Assembly (NCBI GenBank): GCA_022822085.1
Contig: JAJECK010000026.1
Coordinates: 1 to 32,989, forward strand
Reading direction: 5' to 3'
Length of the DNA: 32,989 bases
Source of the DNA: Candidatus Poribacteria bacterium
GTDB taxonomy: Bacteria; Poribacteria; WGA-4E; WGA-3G
Position 1 is the first letter of the stretch. Every line of letters starts with the position of its first letter. Below are positions 24,757 to 32,989 of this stretch, piece after piece. A model generated the notes under the pieces. It was given only the letters and a program-made list of their open reading frames with translations, was not told where the DNA came from and ran no database searches. The translations under genes and the position numbers were made by a program.

Positions 24757-25821
24757 TTAGTCTGACTGGATATATCCGTAGACCGGAATAAGAATTTGAG
24801 TAGGAGATGCTGATGTTTTTATTTGGATATTATCACGTAAAAGCGTCAGTGATTTTGTTGTATCCAAAGTAACCTCAAAATGTATCTCGCTATACAAGAG
24901 ATCCTTATCCTGACGATTTGGATCTGGATTTGGAACTTCCAACACCTTCAAATAATCCGGCACCTGAAGTTCTAAGACTTGAATAGGATTTTTGGATATT
25001 AGTTTAAATCTTAGCGAAGGTGTCGTGTGTGTGTTTACGATGCCATAGGTGATGCTTTCAGGTTTCGAGACTACAGGTTCAACGATTTTGGCTATAATTG
25101 GTAATGTCAATGTTCTATCATTTGGGAAAGTGATTGTCAACGAAGTTGAAAATAGTTCAGCAGCATTGTGTGAGCGAGTTTGAACTACATCAGTTTTATC
25201 TCTTTTTGGGAACCGCAATTGGATTGAGATTGCATAGCAATCTGTATTTTGAATACGTGTAATTTTCCATCTTAATAGCTTATGTTTTATAGGTAGGATA
25301 CGGATATTTTCTTGATGTAGGGGTTCGTTAACACACATCTTTATTTCCTTCTCAGGCATCTGTTCAAGTAGGATTTCACCGAAATCACATATCTCTGCAC
25401 TCAGTGTTGCAAAACGTGTTGCTTTTGCAACAATTGTAAGATAGACTTGTGGTGTCTTAGGACTGTCAGTAAAGATAATTGCTGTTGCTGTGCTTGTCCG
25501 GTCAGGAAGAAATTGTGGATCAAGTAAGACCTTGAACGTAGCATCAGAATCGGAGGAAATCACCTTTGGTCCTTCTATATCAACATAACTACATCCTGTT
25601 TGAATTTTGGTAATGTGTATTTCTTTTGGACCGATATTTCGTGCTAAAACCGTTTGTATCACCTGACCTTTCCATTCTGGAACATTTCCAAAATCAAGTC
25701 GCTCATTAGAAAGCACTAACTCCCCAGGGAACTCTCTTCGATTATTAATTAGAAAGATAATTAAACCTGATATCAGTAGAATGGGTATGATGATGGTTGT
25801 GAGAATAGTCCGTTTTGACAT
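24757..25821 (-). CDS. Membrane-anchored DUF1573-like protein
   Basis: The 354-aa protein has one N-terminal membrane helix (about 6-25) and an exported remainder. Residues about 33-135 form a DUF1573/Hydin-type Ig-like domain (LVLSNERLDFGNVPEWKGQ, then IQTGCSYVDIEGP). A second similar domain (CDFGEILLEQMPEKEIKM) and further beta-sandwich sequence follow. No catalytic site is visible. Such domains are common in surface proteins of FCB bacteria. There is no clear SD before the ATG. The gene is divergent from the sulfotransferase-like gene. Confidence 0.75.
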   Translation of the reverse strand: MSKRTILTTIIIPILLISGLIIFLINNRREFPGELVLSNERLDFGNVPEWKGQVIQTVLARNIGPKEIHITKIQTGCSYVDIEGPKVISSDSDATFKVLLDPQFLPDRTSTATAIIFTDSPKTPQVYLTIVAKATRFATLSAEICDFGEILLEQMPEKEIKMCVNEPLHQENIRILPIKHKLLRWKITRIQNTDCYAISIQLRFPKRDKTDVVQTRSHNAAELFSTSLTITFPNDRTLTLPIIAKIVEPVVSKPESITYGIVNTHTTPSLRFKLISKNPIQVLELQVPDYLKVLEVPNPDPNRQDKDLLYSEIHFEVTLDTTKSLTLLRDNIQIKTSASPTQILIPVYGYIQSD

Positions 25822-25897
25822 AATTAAGAGATGTATATGTATGTTCTGTAGGATTGTGTGGTTACTCGATCTGTATTTTTATGAAATATATTAACAG

Positions 25898-25926
25898 TTG
25901 ACACCTATATTAGCAAGGATTATACT
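25898..25926 (+). promoter_or_regulatory. Consensus promoter of the sulfotransferase-like gene
   Basis: TTGACA at 25898-25903 and TATACT at 25921-25926 are exactly 17 bases apart. The predicted start near 25933 leaves a leader of about 14 bases containing AAGGA at 25936-25940. Confidence 0.7.
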
Positions 25927-25946
25927 ATATGTAGTAAGGAAATCAC

Positions 25947-26675
25947 ATGCAAACGCAAAGAATCTGTCTCTGGTCGGGACCAAGAAACGTATCAACAGCA
26001 TTGATGTATGCCTTCGGACAACGAAGTGATACCGAAATCGTTGATGAACCCTTATACGCACATTACCTACATGTCACGGGGGCATTGCATCCAGGGCGAA
26101 AAGAGGTAATGGCATCTATGCCGGTAGACGGTAAAGAAGTCATTCGTGATGTTATCCTCGGACCTTGTGCGAAACCTGTTCTCTTCATGAAACAGATGGC
26201 ACACCACCTTGTTGATATTGACAGGTCTTTTATGCGTGAAACATATAATATATTACTGGTCCGCGACCCGAAAGAGATGCTGCCATCTTTAACAAAAGTT
26301 ATCGGTATTCCACAACTAAAGGATACAGGTTATAAATTACAAACTGAATTGTTATCAGAATTGCGCGAAGCAGGCCAATCCCCGCCAATATTGGATGCCC
26401 GGGAATTGTTGCTCGCACCGAAGGATGTATTAACTAAACTGTGTCGCCGATTAGATCTTTCATTTGAAGAAGAAATGTTGTCCTGGCAACGTGGTGGCCA
26501 TCCATCTGATGGGGTGTGGGCACCATATTGGTACCACAACGTACATCAGAGTGTCAGTTTCACACCATATCAACCGAAAATTGAACCGTTTCCAGATGAA
26601 TTAAACAGTGTCCTATCCGAGTGTTTACCGTATTATGAACTTCTACGTGCTGATGCAATATGTGGTAATTCGTGA
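25947..26675 (+). CDS. Sulfotransferase-like P-loop protein
   Basis: The 242-aa soluble protein begins with ICLWSGPRNVSTALMYAF, the 5'-phosphosulfate (PAPS) binding loop of the sulfotransferase family (SGPRNVST at 10-17). The 3'-phosphate element LLVRDPKEMLPSL is near 103-115. Homologues are sometimes labelled branched-chain aminotransferase-like, without evidence for that reaction. The acceptor is unknown. AAGGA precedes the ATG by six bases. The gene has its own promoter, and its stop overlaps a GTG of the next frame as GTGA; the downstream HtrA-TPR gene is probably in the same transcript. Confidence 0.8.
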   Translation: MQTQRICLWSGPRNVSTALMYAFGQRSDTEIVDEPLYAHYLHVTGALHPGRKEVMASMPVDGKEVIRDVILGPCAKPVLFMKQMAHHLVDIDRSFMRETYNILLVRDPKEMLPSLTKVIGIPQLKDTGYKLQTELLSELREAGQSPPILDARELLLAPKDVLTKLCRRLDLSFEEEMLSWQRGGHPSDGVWAPYWYHNVHQSVSFTPYQPKIEPFPDELNSVLSECLPYYELLRADAICGNS

Positions 26676-26719
26676 AAGCAACCGTCTTGCAGTTTTTTAT
26701 TGACGAAGAGGAAATAAAT

Positions 26720-28903
26720 ATGGATATGAAAATAGATGAAAAACTACACCAAATTGGAGAAGATACCTTACAGAATTCAGTCGTCCGTATTATGTGGCAA
26801 AAAACTGGCAAGAAAAAGGATGAAGATAATATCACGCCTCGCGGAAGTGGATTCTTTGTCGGTCAGAACTTAGTTGCTACCAACATTCATTGTATTGTGG
26901 ATAAAGAAATTGTGTTCACAGAACTTCTCAGTAAAAATTCAAGATATGCTGTTGAAGGTGTCGTGGCTTATGATATTGAAAATGATCTTGCAATATTAAA
27001 AGTTGATGGTAGTGCTGAACCTATACCACTTGGAAACAGTGATAGTGTTCAAGTCGGAGATGTTGTATGTGCGGTAGGTTTCCCTGGGGGTGAAGGTGGT
27101 GTCATTACTCAGGGCACTATCCATGAAATCAAAGAAAGCGACAAGCGGTTACAAATAGATAAGTATTTAAAACCTGGATATAGCGGTGGACCGGTAATCA
27201 ACAGTGATGGCGAGGTAATTGGTGTTGCTGCTAATATATTCATCGGACTTGCCTCATATATCGGTGAAGGGATGTCAGCTAATAGTCAGGCAATTCCAGT
27301 AAGTAGAGTTCAAAACTTACTATCAAGAACCCAAGAAGCGGAACTGATGGAGAAATGGAACAAAAATCCTCACATTCAAGGTTATGCAAAAGGCTTCATT
27401 GAAGGACAAACAAAACTGAAACAAGGAAAACTCAACGAGGCACTTGAATGTCTTAATGCTGCAATTGAAGTCAATCCAGATTTAGCGGAATTATACATTA
27501 ATAGAGCGGGATTAAAGATTTTGACGGATGAACCAGAAGCTGCAATTAAAGACTGTAATGCTGCCATAAAACTTAAACCTGACTTTGTTGAGGCATACCT
27601 CAACAGAGCTGGTGCAAACTTAACTTTAGAACAATACGATAAGGCAATTGCTGACTGTGATGTCGCTCTCAGTCTAATTCCTAATTTAGTTCAAGCTTAT
27701 GTTTGCAGAGCAACTGCAAAATCTGAAATCGGACAACATGAAGAAGCACTTGCTGATTTTGATGTCGCACTAAATTTTAACCCAGCTTCCGAGGAAATTT
27801 ATCTTTCACGAGCAAGTTTGAGATACGAACATAAAGATTATGATGGCGCAATAGAAGATTTTGACAAGCTTATTTCTATAAATCCTGAATTCAGTAATTT
27901 TTTCGGAGTTTACGCAAGCCGAGGACTTGCAAAATACTATCACAAAGACTATGAAGGTGCTATTAAAGACTATGATAATGTGATAGAAACCAGTCCAAAA
28001 GAGGCTGTAGGATACTATAATCGGGGTATGGCAAAGTATAAGATAGGCAGTTCTCATGCAAACAAAAGGAACAAAACTACATCTCGTAAATACTATAATG
28101 ACGCGATTGATGATTTTAATGAGGCTATCAAAATAGACCCTAAAGCAGATTATGTCTATTATGATCGTGGTCTTACAAAACGGCAACTCAGTGAATTCGA
28201 AGAAGCACTCAAAGACTTGGATATATTCATTGAACTTAATCCTAAACATTGTTGTGCATACTTCAATCGTGGACTTGTGAAACGAAATCTCGGTTCATCA
28301 AAATTAAAGAAAGGCGATATATTCGGTGGCAGAAAATTACTACAAGAGGCAATTGACGACTACACACAAGGCATTAAACTAAATCATCATAAATCAATAT
28401 CATACCATAACCGTGGTTATGCAAAGTATCGCCTTGGGAAATCTTATGCCGATCAGCGTAATATAAAGGAAGCACGGGGGCAATATCAGGAGTCCATTGA
28501 CGATTATACCGAAGCGATTAAGACAAACCCGAAATACACCTTGGCGTATGAACATAGAGTCTTGTCAAATTATTTGTTGGGAAAGTGTGAAGACGATTTG
28601 GGTAATTCAGATGCAGCTGCAAAACTTTATCGCGCGACAATTGCCGACAGTGATGAATACATTCGTTTAAGATCAAAGAAACTTAATGCCGACATCATTC
28701 ACAAACGCGGTGCCGCAAATGCTGCCCTTGGCGAATATGGACAGGCAGTTGAAGATTTCAATCATGCGATACAGATTAAACCGAAACACGCCTTATCCTA
28801 TTATGACCGTGGTATTGCAAAGCAAGCACTTGGGCAACACAAGGCAGCCGAAGACGACATGGCAAAAGCCAAAGAATTAGATCCTGATATTGATGCACAT
28901 TGA
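26720..28903 (+). CDS. HtrA-type serine protease fused to a long TPR array
   Basis: The 727-aa protein has no signal peptide. The N-terminal 190 residues form an S1C/HtrA protease domain with all triad positions: His57 in TNIHCIV, Asp89 in DIENDLAILKVD, and Ser155 in GYSGGP. From about 220 to the end there are roughly a dozen tetratricopeptide repeats (patterns such as AYVCRATAKSEIGQHEEALADFD), with no PDZ domain. Some repeats are lengthened by insertions (for example near 28060 and 28460). I chose the ATG at 26720 with GAGG eight bases upstream; a GTG at 26672 overlapping the previous stop would add 16 residues. The TPRs probably bind partners or substrates. A cytoplasmic location is suggested by the missing export signal. 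Confidence 0.85.
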   Translation: MDMKIDEKLHQIGEDTLQNSVVRIMWQKTGKKKDEDNITPRGSGFFVGQNLVATNIHCIVDKEIVFTELLSKNSRYAVEGVVAYDIENDLAILKVDGSAEPIPLGNSDSVQVGDVVCAVGFPGGEGGVITQGTIHEIKESDKRLQIDKYLKPGYSGGPVINSDGEVIGVAANIFIGLASYIGEGMSANSQAIPVSRVQNLLSRTQEAELMEKWNKNPHIQGYAKGFIEGQTKLKQGKLNEALECLNAAIEVNPDLAELYINRAGLKILTDEPEAAIKDCNAAIKLKPDFVEAYLNRAGANLTLEQYDKAIADCDVALSLIPNLVQAYVCRATAKSEIGQHEEALADFDVALNFNPASEEIYLSRASLRYEHKDYDGAIEDFDKLISINPEFSNFFGVYASRGLAKYYHKDYEGAIKDYDNVIETSPKEAVGYYNRGMAKYKIGSSHANKRNKTTSRKYYNDAIDDFNEAIKIDPKADYVYYDRGLTKRQLSEFEEALKDLDIFIELNPKHCCAYFNRGLVKRNLGSSKLKKGDIFGGRKLLQEAIDDYTQGIKLNHHKSISYHNRGYAKYRLGKSYADQRNIKEARGQYQESIDDYTEAIKTNPKYTLAYEHRVLSNYLLGKCEDDLGNSDAAAKLYRATIADSDEYIRLRSKKLNADIIHKRGAANAALGEYGQAVEDFNHAIQIKPKHALSYYDRGIAKQALGQHKAAEDDMAKAKELDPDIDAH

Positions 28904-28944
28904 TGTTCGTGTATTTAGTCTCGCCTAATGCCAATTGTGCATTT

Positions 28945-28980
28945 GGTATTCGGCGGACCAGGAATACCGCCCTACAATGA
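28945..28980 (-). repeat. Copy 3 of the TTGTAGGRMGG repeat
   Basis: The minus strand reads TTGTAGGGCGG followed by TATTCC and a GGTCCGCC stretch. GGTATTC/GAATACC and GGCGG/CCGCC give alternative stems. A CCAA..TTGG near-palindrome flanks it at 28931-28946. It lies about 40 bases after the HtrA-TPR stop and might also help end transcription. Confidence 0.45.
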
Positions 28981-29100
28981 TTATAGTAAAATCCAAAATA
29001 TATTTAGAATACCATACAGAGAATTATGCAAAATGCCAGAAGCGTATTCTGTCAATACCTCTGATAACGCTGGAATATCCCTGCCCCTCGAAAACCCAAT

Positions 29101-29130
29101 TTGACAAATACATCCGTAATCTGTTAAAAT
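29101..29130 (+). promoter_or_regulatory. Possible promoter of the Omp85-like gene
   Basis: TTGACA at 29101-29106 and TAAAAT at 29125-29130 are 18 bases apart, giving a leader of about 105 bases. Confidence 0.45.
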
Positions 29131-29242
29131 AGTTTTCATCATATCATCACATCAGTTTTCTTGTTCTAATCATAATCCATCAAAACATAATTATAATAAA
29201 CAACCTGTCAGCCAATAAATTAAGGCTGAGGTTCTATCTATA

Positions 29243-31546
29243 ATGAGATATCACATATTTATTTTCTTACTTTTACTATCTGGAATTGTGCCAACACTTG
29301 CACAAAACCAAGTTGGTCGTATCCCATACGATTGTCCAGATGTCGCTCCACCAACTTTTGAGTTTAACTTAACTCAGGAACTAATAGCACTTATATCCAC
29401 CACTGACGTGTTTAACTCAGTTGAGGACATATATATCCACACATACCAAAAGAGTGATGAAGTCTTTGACATACTACATAACTATTATGACAATATATTG
29501 TTGAACAATGGATGGGATGAATTTACAGATGATGTAAACTACAGAATATACTATCTTGTTAATACTGATGAAAACGATGAAAAGGTTGTTGGTATCTTTG
29601 CTATTGTCAGAACCAATATGTCGGTCTATCTGCTCAATATCGTTGGACAAATACCACAAAAACAGATAGGGACATTGTTGGCAAATTTGAATCTATTGGG
29701 GATATGGGTACCAGAGTTAAGATCGCTTGGAGAACAGATTGAAACAGAAAAACCAAGTACTGAGTCAATCGTTTGGAACGTCAACGACACAGTTTTAAAC
29801 AATAATTCAACAATACTCCGAATTTTTAATGATTCCACCAAATCACTAACAAAGTTTTCTGGTACAATGCAAGAGACCCACCTCGGTGACTGGACATACA
29901 ATTCACATCCAATTTCAAGGATCGAAATTAAATCACACACAAGAAGTAGAGGAGACTCTCAGAAACAGCAAATTAATGCGGTAAAGGATATTCTGTTCGA
30001 TGGGAATATACATCGAGATGGACCAGTAGACTTTGCCATTTTGCTGAATAGATTGTTAAATTCAGAAGCAGCGGTTTATATACAGAAAGTCACCGTGGAT
30101 ACGGACGAAAAGCAGATCCAATTATATTTGGAAGAAGTTCAGGACGATGATCATATTAAGCTCTCACAACAGTTCCGCACGCAAGAAGATGACCCAATAC
30201 ATGAAATACAACTATACGGTAATCTGGAATTTGATTTGGAGATACTCAAGTCTGTCCTTGAAAAAGGTCCATCAGAAATTGACTATTTTATGAAAACATT
30301 ACCTAACACATTTCCAGAAATTGATACCGCAAGCATTGAAACAGTGGAGTTTGGTCAACAGAGGATAGCAAAAATCACAGTCTTAATGGAAAAACCGATT
30401 GTACAAAATCCTTATGTGAATGCTATTCCACGTATAGGATTTAATCGTGTCTCAGGTTGGGAACTGGGTGCGCGTGTTGAAACAGGTTTCCGCTCGCAGC
30501 CATCAAGGGATGCAACACCAATTGACTATGATTGGAACAGGGAAGTACCACTCACAAGAGACAATCCAAAATTATTTGCACAATTCGGTTACGGATTTGG
30601 AAATAAACAACGTTATTACTCAATAGGGGGAAACCAAATCTGGGGGAAAAGAGAAAAATGGAACTTAGGGTTTAGTGCACGTTACCAACGCGCAATTACA
30701 ACTTTATCATCGGACATTTATGCTGGATATGAAGAAAGAGGATTATTCCTCTTAAGATTGGTTGGGGTCCCAGACCATCAAGACTACTATCTGCGAAAAG
30801 GCACAGAAGTGTCTTTCCATTGGCAACCTTCGTGGTCAAATAGGGTAAGGATTTCTCTGGCTTCAGAAAAGCATGAAAACCTTCATAAAACAACCGATTG
30901 GCATTTCTTGAATTGGCGTTCCACTTCAAAAGTACGTGATAACCTTGACGTAACACCTGCAAACATCCGAAGTATTACTTTGAAATCTGACTTCAACAGT
31001 AGAAGAAACTACCTCGGTTGGCATAATACATATCTTATTGAACATTCTAATTCAATATTTGGTTCAGATTATGATTGGACACGTGTACAGATGCATTTGC
31101 GGTATGCATATCCATTTGGACGAAATCAAATAAGAAACAGGTTTGTAATGAGTTCTGTATTGGGTAATAAGACAGAGGATCAAGTAATTAATACCCTATT
31201 GCCAATTCAAAAACAATTTATTATTGGAGGACTTGGCACACTCAATGGGTATCCACTCAACACATTTATTGGTGATAAAGGTTACCTTTATAATGCAGAA
31301 TTAATTTTAGGTCTACCTGTAATCAATCAACTTGATTTTCTAAAGGATTTGCATGCTGTGCTATTCGTTGATATAGGCCAGGTTTGGAACGAATATAGAG
31401 ATAAATGGAATTTTGATCCAAAAGGCAGTGCGGGTATAGGATTACAGATTTCTTCAGATGTAGATATTTTCCGATTTAATGTAGCAAAAGCTTTTGATTC
31501 AGATCAAGACATACAATACAATCTAATGTTTTTTTATAGTTTTTAG
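29243..31546 (+). CDS. Omp85/BamA-like outer-membrane barrel with an atypical N-terminus
   Basis: The 767-aa protein has a signal peptide (1-20, ending LAQ). Residues 1-370 do not look like POTRA domains. Part of them (LLNIVGQIPQKQIGTLLANL, near 132-152) resembles DUF4252-type sequence. From about 395 to the end there is a barrel with the Omp85/surface-antigen D15 signature: FIIGGLGTLNGYPLNTFIGD, LFVDIGQVW, GSAGIGLQIS, FRFNVAKAF and a final aromatic (MFFYSF). It could insert or translocate outer-membrane or secreted proteins, but without POTRA a different function is possible. The start has GAGG about 12 bases upstream. The PA14/TonB-like gene follows after 58 bases. Confidence 0.8.
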   Translation: MRYHIFIFLLLLSGIVPTLAQNQVGRIPYDCPDVAPPTFEFNLTQELIALISTTDVFNSVEDIYIHTYQKSDEVFDILHNYYDNILLNNGWDEFTDDVNYRIYYLVNTDENDEKVVGIFAIVRTNMSVYLLNIVGQIPQKQIGTLLANLNLLGIWVPELRSLGEQIETEKPSTESIVWNVNDTVLNNNSTILRIFNDSTKSLTKFSGTMQETHLGDWTYNSHPISRIEIKSHTRSRGDSQKQQINAVKDILFDGNIHRDGPVDFAILLNRLLNSEAAVYIQKVTVDTDEKQIQLYLEEVQDDDHIKLSQQFRTQEDDPIHEIQLYGNLEFDLEILKSVLEKGPSEIDYFMKTLPNTFPEIDTASIETVEFGQQRIAKITVLMEKPIVQNPYVNAIPRIGFNRVSGWELGARVETGFRSQPSRDATPIDYDWNREVPLTRDNPKLFAQFGYGFGNKQRYYSIGGNQIWGKREKWNLGFSARYQRAITTLSSDIYAGYEERGLFLLRLVGVPDHQDYYLRKGTEVSFHWQPSWSNRVRISLASEKHENLHKTTDWHFLNWRSTSKVRDNLDVTPANIRSITLKSDFNSRRNYLGWHNTYLIEHSNSIFGSDYDWTRVQMHLRYAYPFGRNQIRNRFVMSSVLGNKTEDQVINTLLPIQKQFIIGGLGTLNGYPLNTFIGDKGYLYNAELILGLPVINQLDFLKDLHAVLFVDIGQVWNEYRDKWNFDPKGSAGIGLQISSDVDIFRFNVAKAFDSDQDIQYNLMFFYSF

Positions 31547-31604
31547 AAACAAATACAGATTTAATATATGATGTGATTCATACAAATAAAGAGGTAGAAA
31601 TATT

Positions 31605-32702
31605 ATGAAAAGTAATAGAAGCAGAATATCATTACTCGTCTCCTTATGTGTTCATTTCGTTGTGGTTCTAACTATATCACCATTTATCGTAAGACATCTC
31701 AATGAATCAGACAACCCTCTAACGCTTGAGTTCTTTAAGGTAGAATCACCTAATCGTATACAACGAAGAACAAAGCTTGAACATCAGTCTGTGAAGCCGA
31801 AAATCAGAACAGATAGCGGTTCCCCATCAATTTCTCGTGCAGCCCCGAAGTATGCTCCTGAGATGAACCCACCAAAAGCCCCAATATATGATGACCTTGC
31901 ACCAGAAATAGTAACATTTGCAAAATTGCCACAAACCGATACATCTTCGTTAGCCAATGCCAGTTTTGGAAAAGATGTTGATGCGGCTGGACCTGTTGTA
32001 ATTCCAGAATTTCGTGGAGCAGGCGGGAACAAACGGGGTGTAGGTCGCGGTGGGACAGGTACAGGTAAGGGGGACGGCATGGGAAAAAGATTAGTAGGTA
32101 TCACCAATACAGATGATCTCCCTTCTATTGGATATACTGAGGGCGATGTTGGACTCGGTATCTTTAACACTGATGTAATGCCCGGTCACGGATTAGTTGG
32201 TCAAGTCTACATTTCCGAATCTCCTATCCATCGACTGCCAAATTTCAAGATAATGACACCTGTTTATACCTTTACCACAGCGAAATTGGATGTTTCTGCC
32301 AGGCATTATACAGAAGGCTTTCCTACGCCAAAAAAACAGGAAGTGCTTGAGAATTTCGCAATTCACTTCCGTGGGAAACTTGCAGTAGATACACCTGGTG
32401 TATATAAGTTTGAGATGCTCTCTGATGACGGTTCTAAGTTATACATCAATGGGAAGTTGGTTGTTGATAATGATGGAACTCACGGACCACTAAGTAGGAG
32501 TTCCTCCATTAGATTGACTGCTGGATTTCACCCGGTTGAGATTCACTATTTCCAAGGTCCGCGTTTCCAAATTGCCCTACAATGGTTTTATAAACCACCT
32601 AACCGTCCGAGACAAATTGTACCAGAAACAGTTATTTTTCATCCAGGTAAACCTGAAGTGCCAGACGCATTGAAATCATTAAAACAAAGATTGAAGAAAT
32701 AG
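31605..32702 (+). CDS. TonB-like-anchored protein with a PA14 domain
   Basis: The 365-aa protein has an N-terminal membrane segment (about 9-29, LLVSLCVHFVVVLTIS) like those of TonB-type energy transducers. A Pro-rich linker (about 80-95) and a Gly/Lys-rich segment (about 138-161) follow. A PA14 beta-barrel spans about 198-335 (LAVDTPGVYKFEMLSDDGS, LYINGKLVVDNDG, HPVEIHYF, IALQWFY). PA14 domains bind glycans. The C-terminus is basic and does not look like the TonB C-terminal domain. AGAGG lies ten bases before the ATG. It follows the Omp85-like gene, and a truncated secreted-protein gene comes next. Confidence 0.78.
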   Translation: MKSNRSRISLLVSLCVHFVVVLTISPFIVRHLNESDNPLTLEFFKVESPNRIQRRTKLEHQSVKPKIRTDSGSPSISRAAPKYAPEMNPPKAPIYDDLAPEIVTFAKLPQTDTSSLANASFGKDVDAAGPVVIPEFRGAGGNKRGVGRGGTGTGKGDGMGKRLVGITNTDDLPSIGYTEGDVGLGIFNTDVMPGHGLVGQVYISESPIHRLPNFKIMTPVYTFTTAKLDVSARHYTEGFPTPKKQEVLENFAIHFRGKLAVDTPGVYKFEMLSDDGSKLYINGKLVVDNDGTHGPLSRSSSIRLTAGFHPVEIHYFQGPRFQIALQWFYKPPNRPRQIVPETVIFHPGKPEVPDALKSLKQRLKK

Positions 32703-32721
32703 TTCTATAATTCTGAAAATT

Positions 32722-32883
32722 ATGAAAAACAAAATAATGGTCCTTTTTATCCTACTAATATGTTCTGCTGCAAGTGCACAGATCAACGGTGGAAAAGTTG
32801 CTTTCAAATGGCACAACTCACCTTCTCCACTATTTACATTTGATTTAGATAACGACTTGTGCCAGTTATTTCTTTTTATGTAA
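32722..32883 (+). pseudogene. Truncated gene for a secreted protein
   Basis: ATG at 32722 opens a good signal peptide (MKNKIMVLFILLICSAASAQ). About 25 mature residues follow (INGGKVAFKW, then SPLFTFDLDNDL) before a Phe/Leu tail and TAA at 32881-32883. A signal sequence followed by so short a mature part, beside a long inverted repeat, suggests the gene was cut by an insertion or deletion near 32855-32880. It starts 19 bases after the PA14 gene and was probably the next gene in that operon. A genuine 53-aa secreted peptide cannot be excluded. Confidence 0.5.
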
Positions 32884-32918
32884 TATTAGATTTCACATAT
32901 TTAATTTTTTTCTTTTCC

Positions 32919-32985
32919 TAAATCCACCCTTATGTTATCCTTTATAGTAAATCCCTTCACTAAAGGAAACATAAGGATGGATTTA
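32919..32985. repeat. Long imperfect inverted repeat at the right edge
   Basis: The arm at 32919-32944 (TAAATCCA..CTTATGTT..CCTTTA) pairs with 32961-32985 (TAAAGG..AACATAAGG..GGATTTA) with one mismatch and one bulged base, around a 16-base loop. The arms are too long for a typical terminator. They resemble the end of a miniature element or the subterminal hairpin of an insertion sequence. A possible start ATGGATTTAAAGG lies at the very end of the window. Confidence 0.6.
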
Positions 32986-32989
32986 AAGG

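Larger units (their letters stand above)
28904..29242. other. Intergenic region before the Omp85-like gene
   Basis: It contains repeat copy 3 and a possible promoter, listed separately. A 65-codon plus-strand frame exists at 28935-29132, but it runs through the repeat and has no protein-like character. I see nothing else. Confidence 0.4.

Noticed and set aside
28935-29132. 65-codon plus-strand frame after the HtrA-TPR gene
   Set aside because: It crosses a repeat and promoter-like sequence, and has no SD or recognisable domain.

Overview
The window is an AT-rich bacterial chromosome segment packed with genes on both strands. It combines housekeeping genes (tilS, hpt, argG, ftsH, folP, acpS, mqnD, one CAU tRNA) with many cell-envelope or secreted proteins. 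The latter include an M6 metalloprotease with a PPC domain and a FlgD/type IX-like C-terminal module, a PorV/PorQ-like barrel, an Omp85-like barrel, DUF1573-like, CBM9-like and PA14 domains, and a flotillin. This mix fits an uncultured diderm of the FCB/Poribacteria type. 'Candidatus Poribacteria'-like is my best guess, inferred from protein style only. Primary sigma-factor promoters are easy to read (TTGACA/TATAAT-like with 17-18 bp spacers), and strong Shine-Dalgarno (SD) sites show that several genes start at GTG or TTG.

Layout. 1-2229: a poorly coding left edge, a small lipoprotein gene with an unusual leader, and a diheme cytochrome c, with palindromes between them. 2230-4331: a minus-strand operon whose consensus promoter reads through a CAU tRNA into tilS and hpt. 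4340-5809: a doubtful small ORF and a divergent argG that looks leaderless. 5835-7555: a two-gene operon, a ComF-like phosphoribosyltransferase followed by a divergent DprA/SLOG protein. 7724-11222: a zinc-ribbon/Glu-rich/beta-sandwich protein overlapping a secreted M6 protease. 11467-15072: a perfect-consensus promoter driving a beta-gamma-crystallin/ThuA-like fusion, then a flotillin with eight 22-residue coiled-coil repeats. 15179-18138: an SdiA-regulated/YjiK-like propeller, a 67-aa protein, MqnD of the futalosine menaquinone pathway, and a Trm11-like methyltransferase that also looks leaderless. 18132-20009: a GcvH-like protein without the lipoyl lysine and a PorV/PorQ-like barrel. 20111-23463: ftsH-folP-acpS. 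23610-26675: a CBM9-like secreted protein, a small membrane protein, a DUF1573-like anchored protein and a sulfotransferase-like protein. 26720-32702: an HtrA-type protease fused to a TPR array, an Omp85-like barrel with an atypical N-terminus, and a TonB-like-anchored PA14 protein. The right edge has a truncated secreted-protein gene followed by a long inverted repeat, which suggests a mobile element at the border.

The most interesting units are the tRNA(CAU)-tilS operon, the DprA-like/PRTase pair, the crystallin-flotillin operon, the lysine-less GcvH homologue, and the right-edge palindrome with its broken gene. A dispersed intergenic motif, TTGTAGGRMGG, occurs at least three times.
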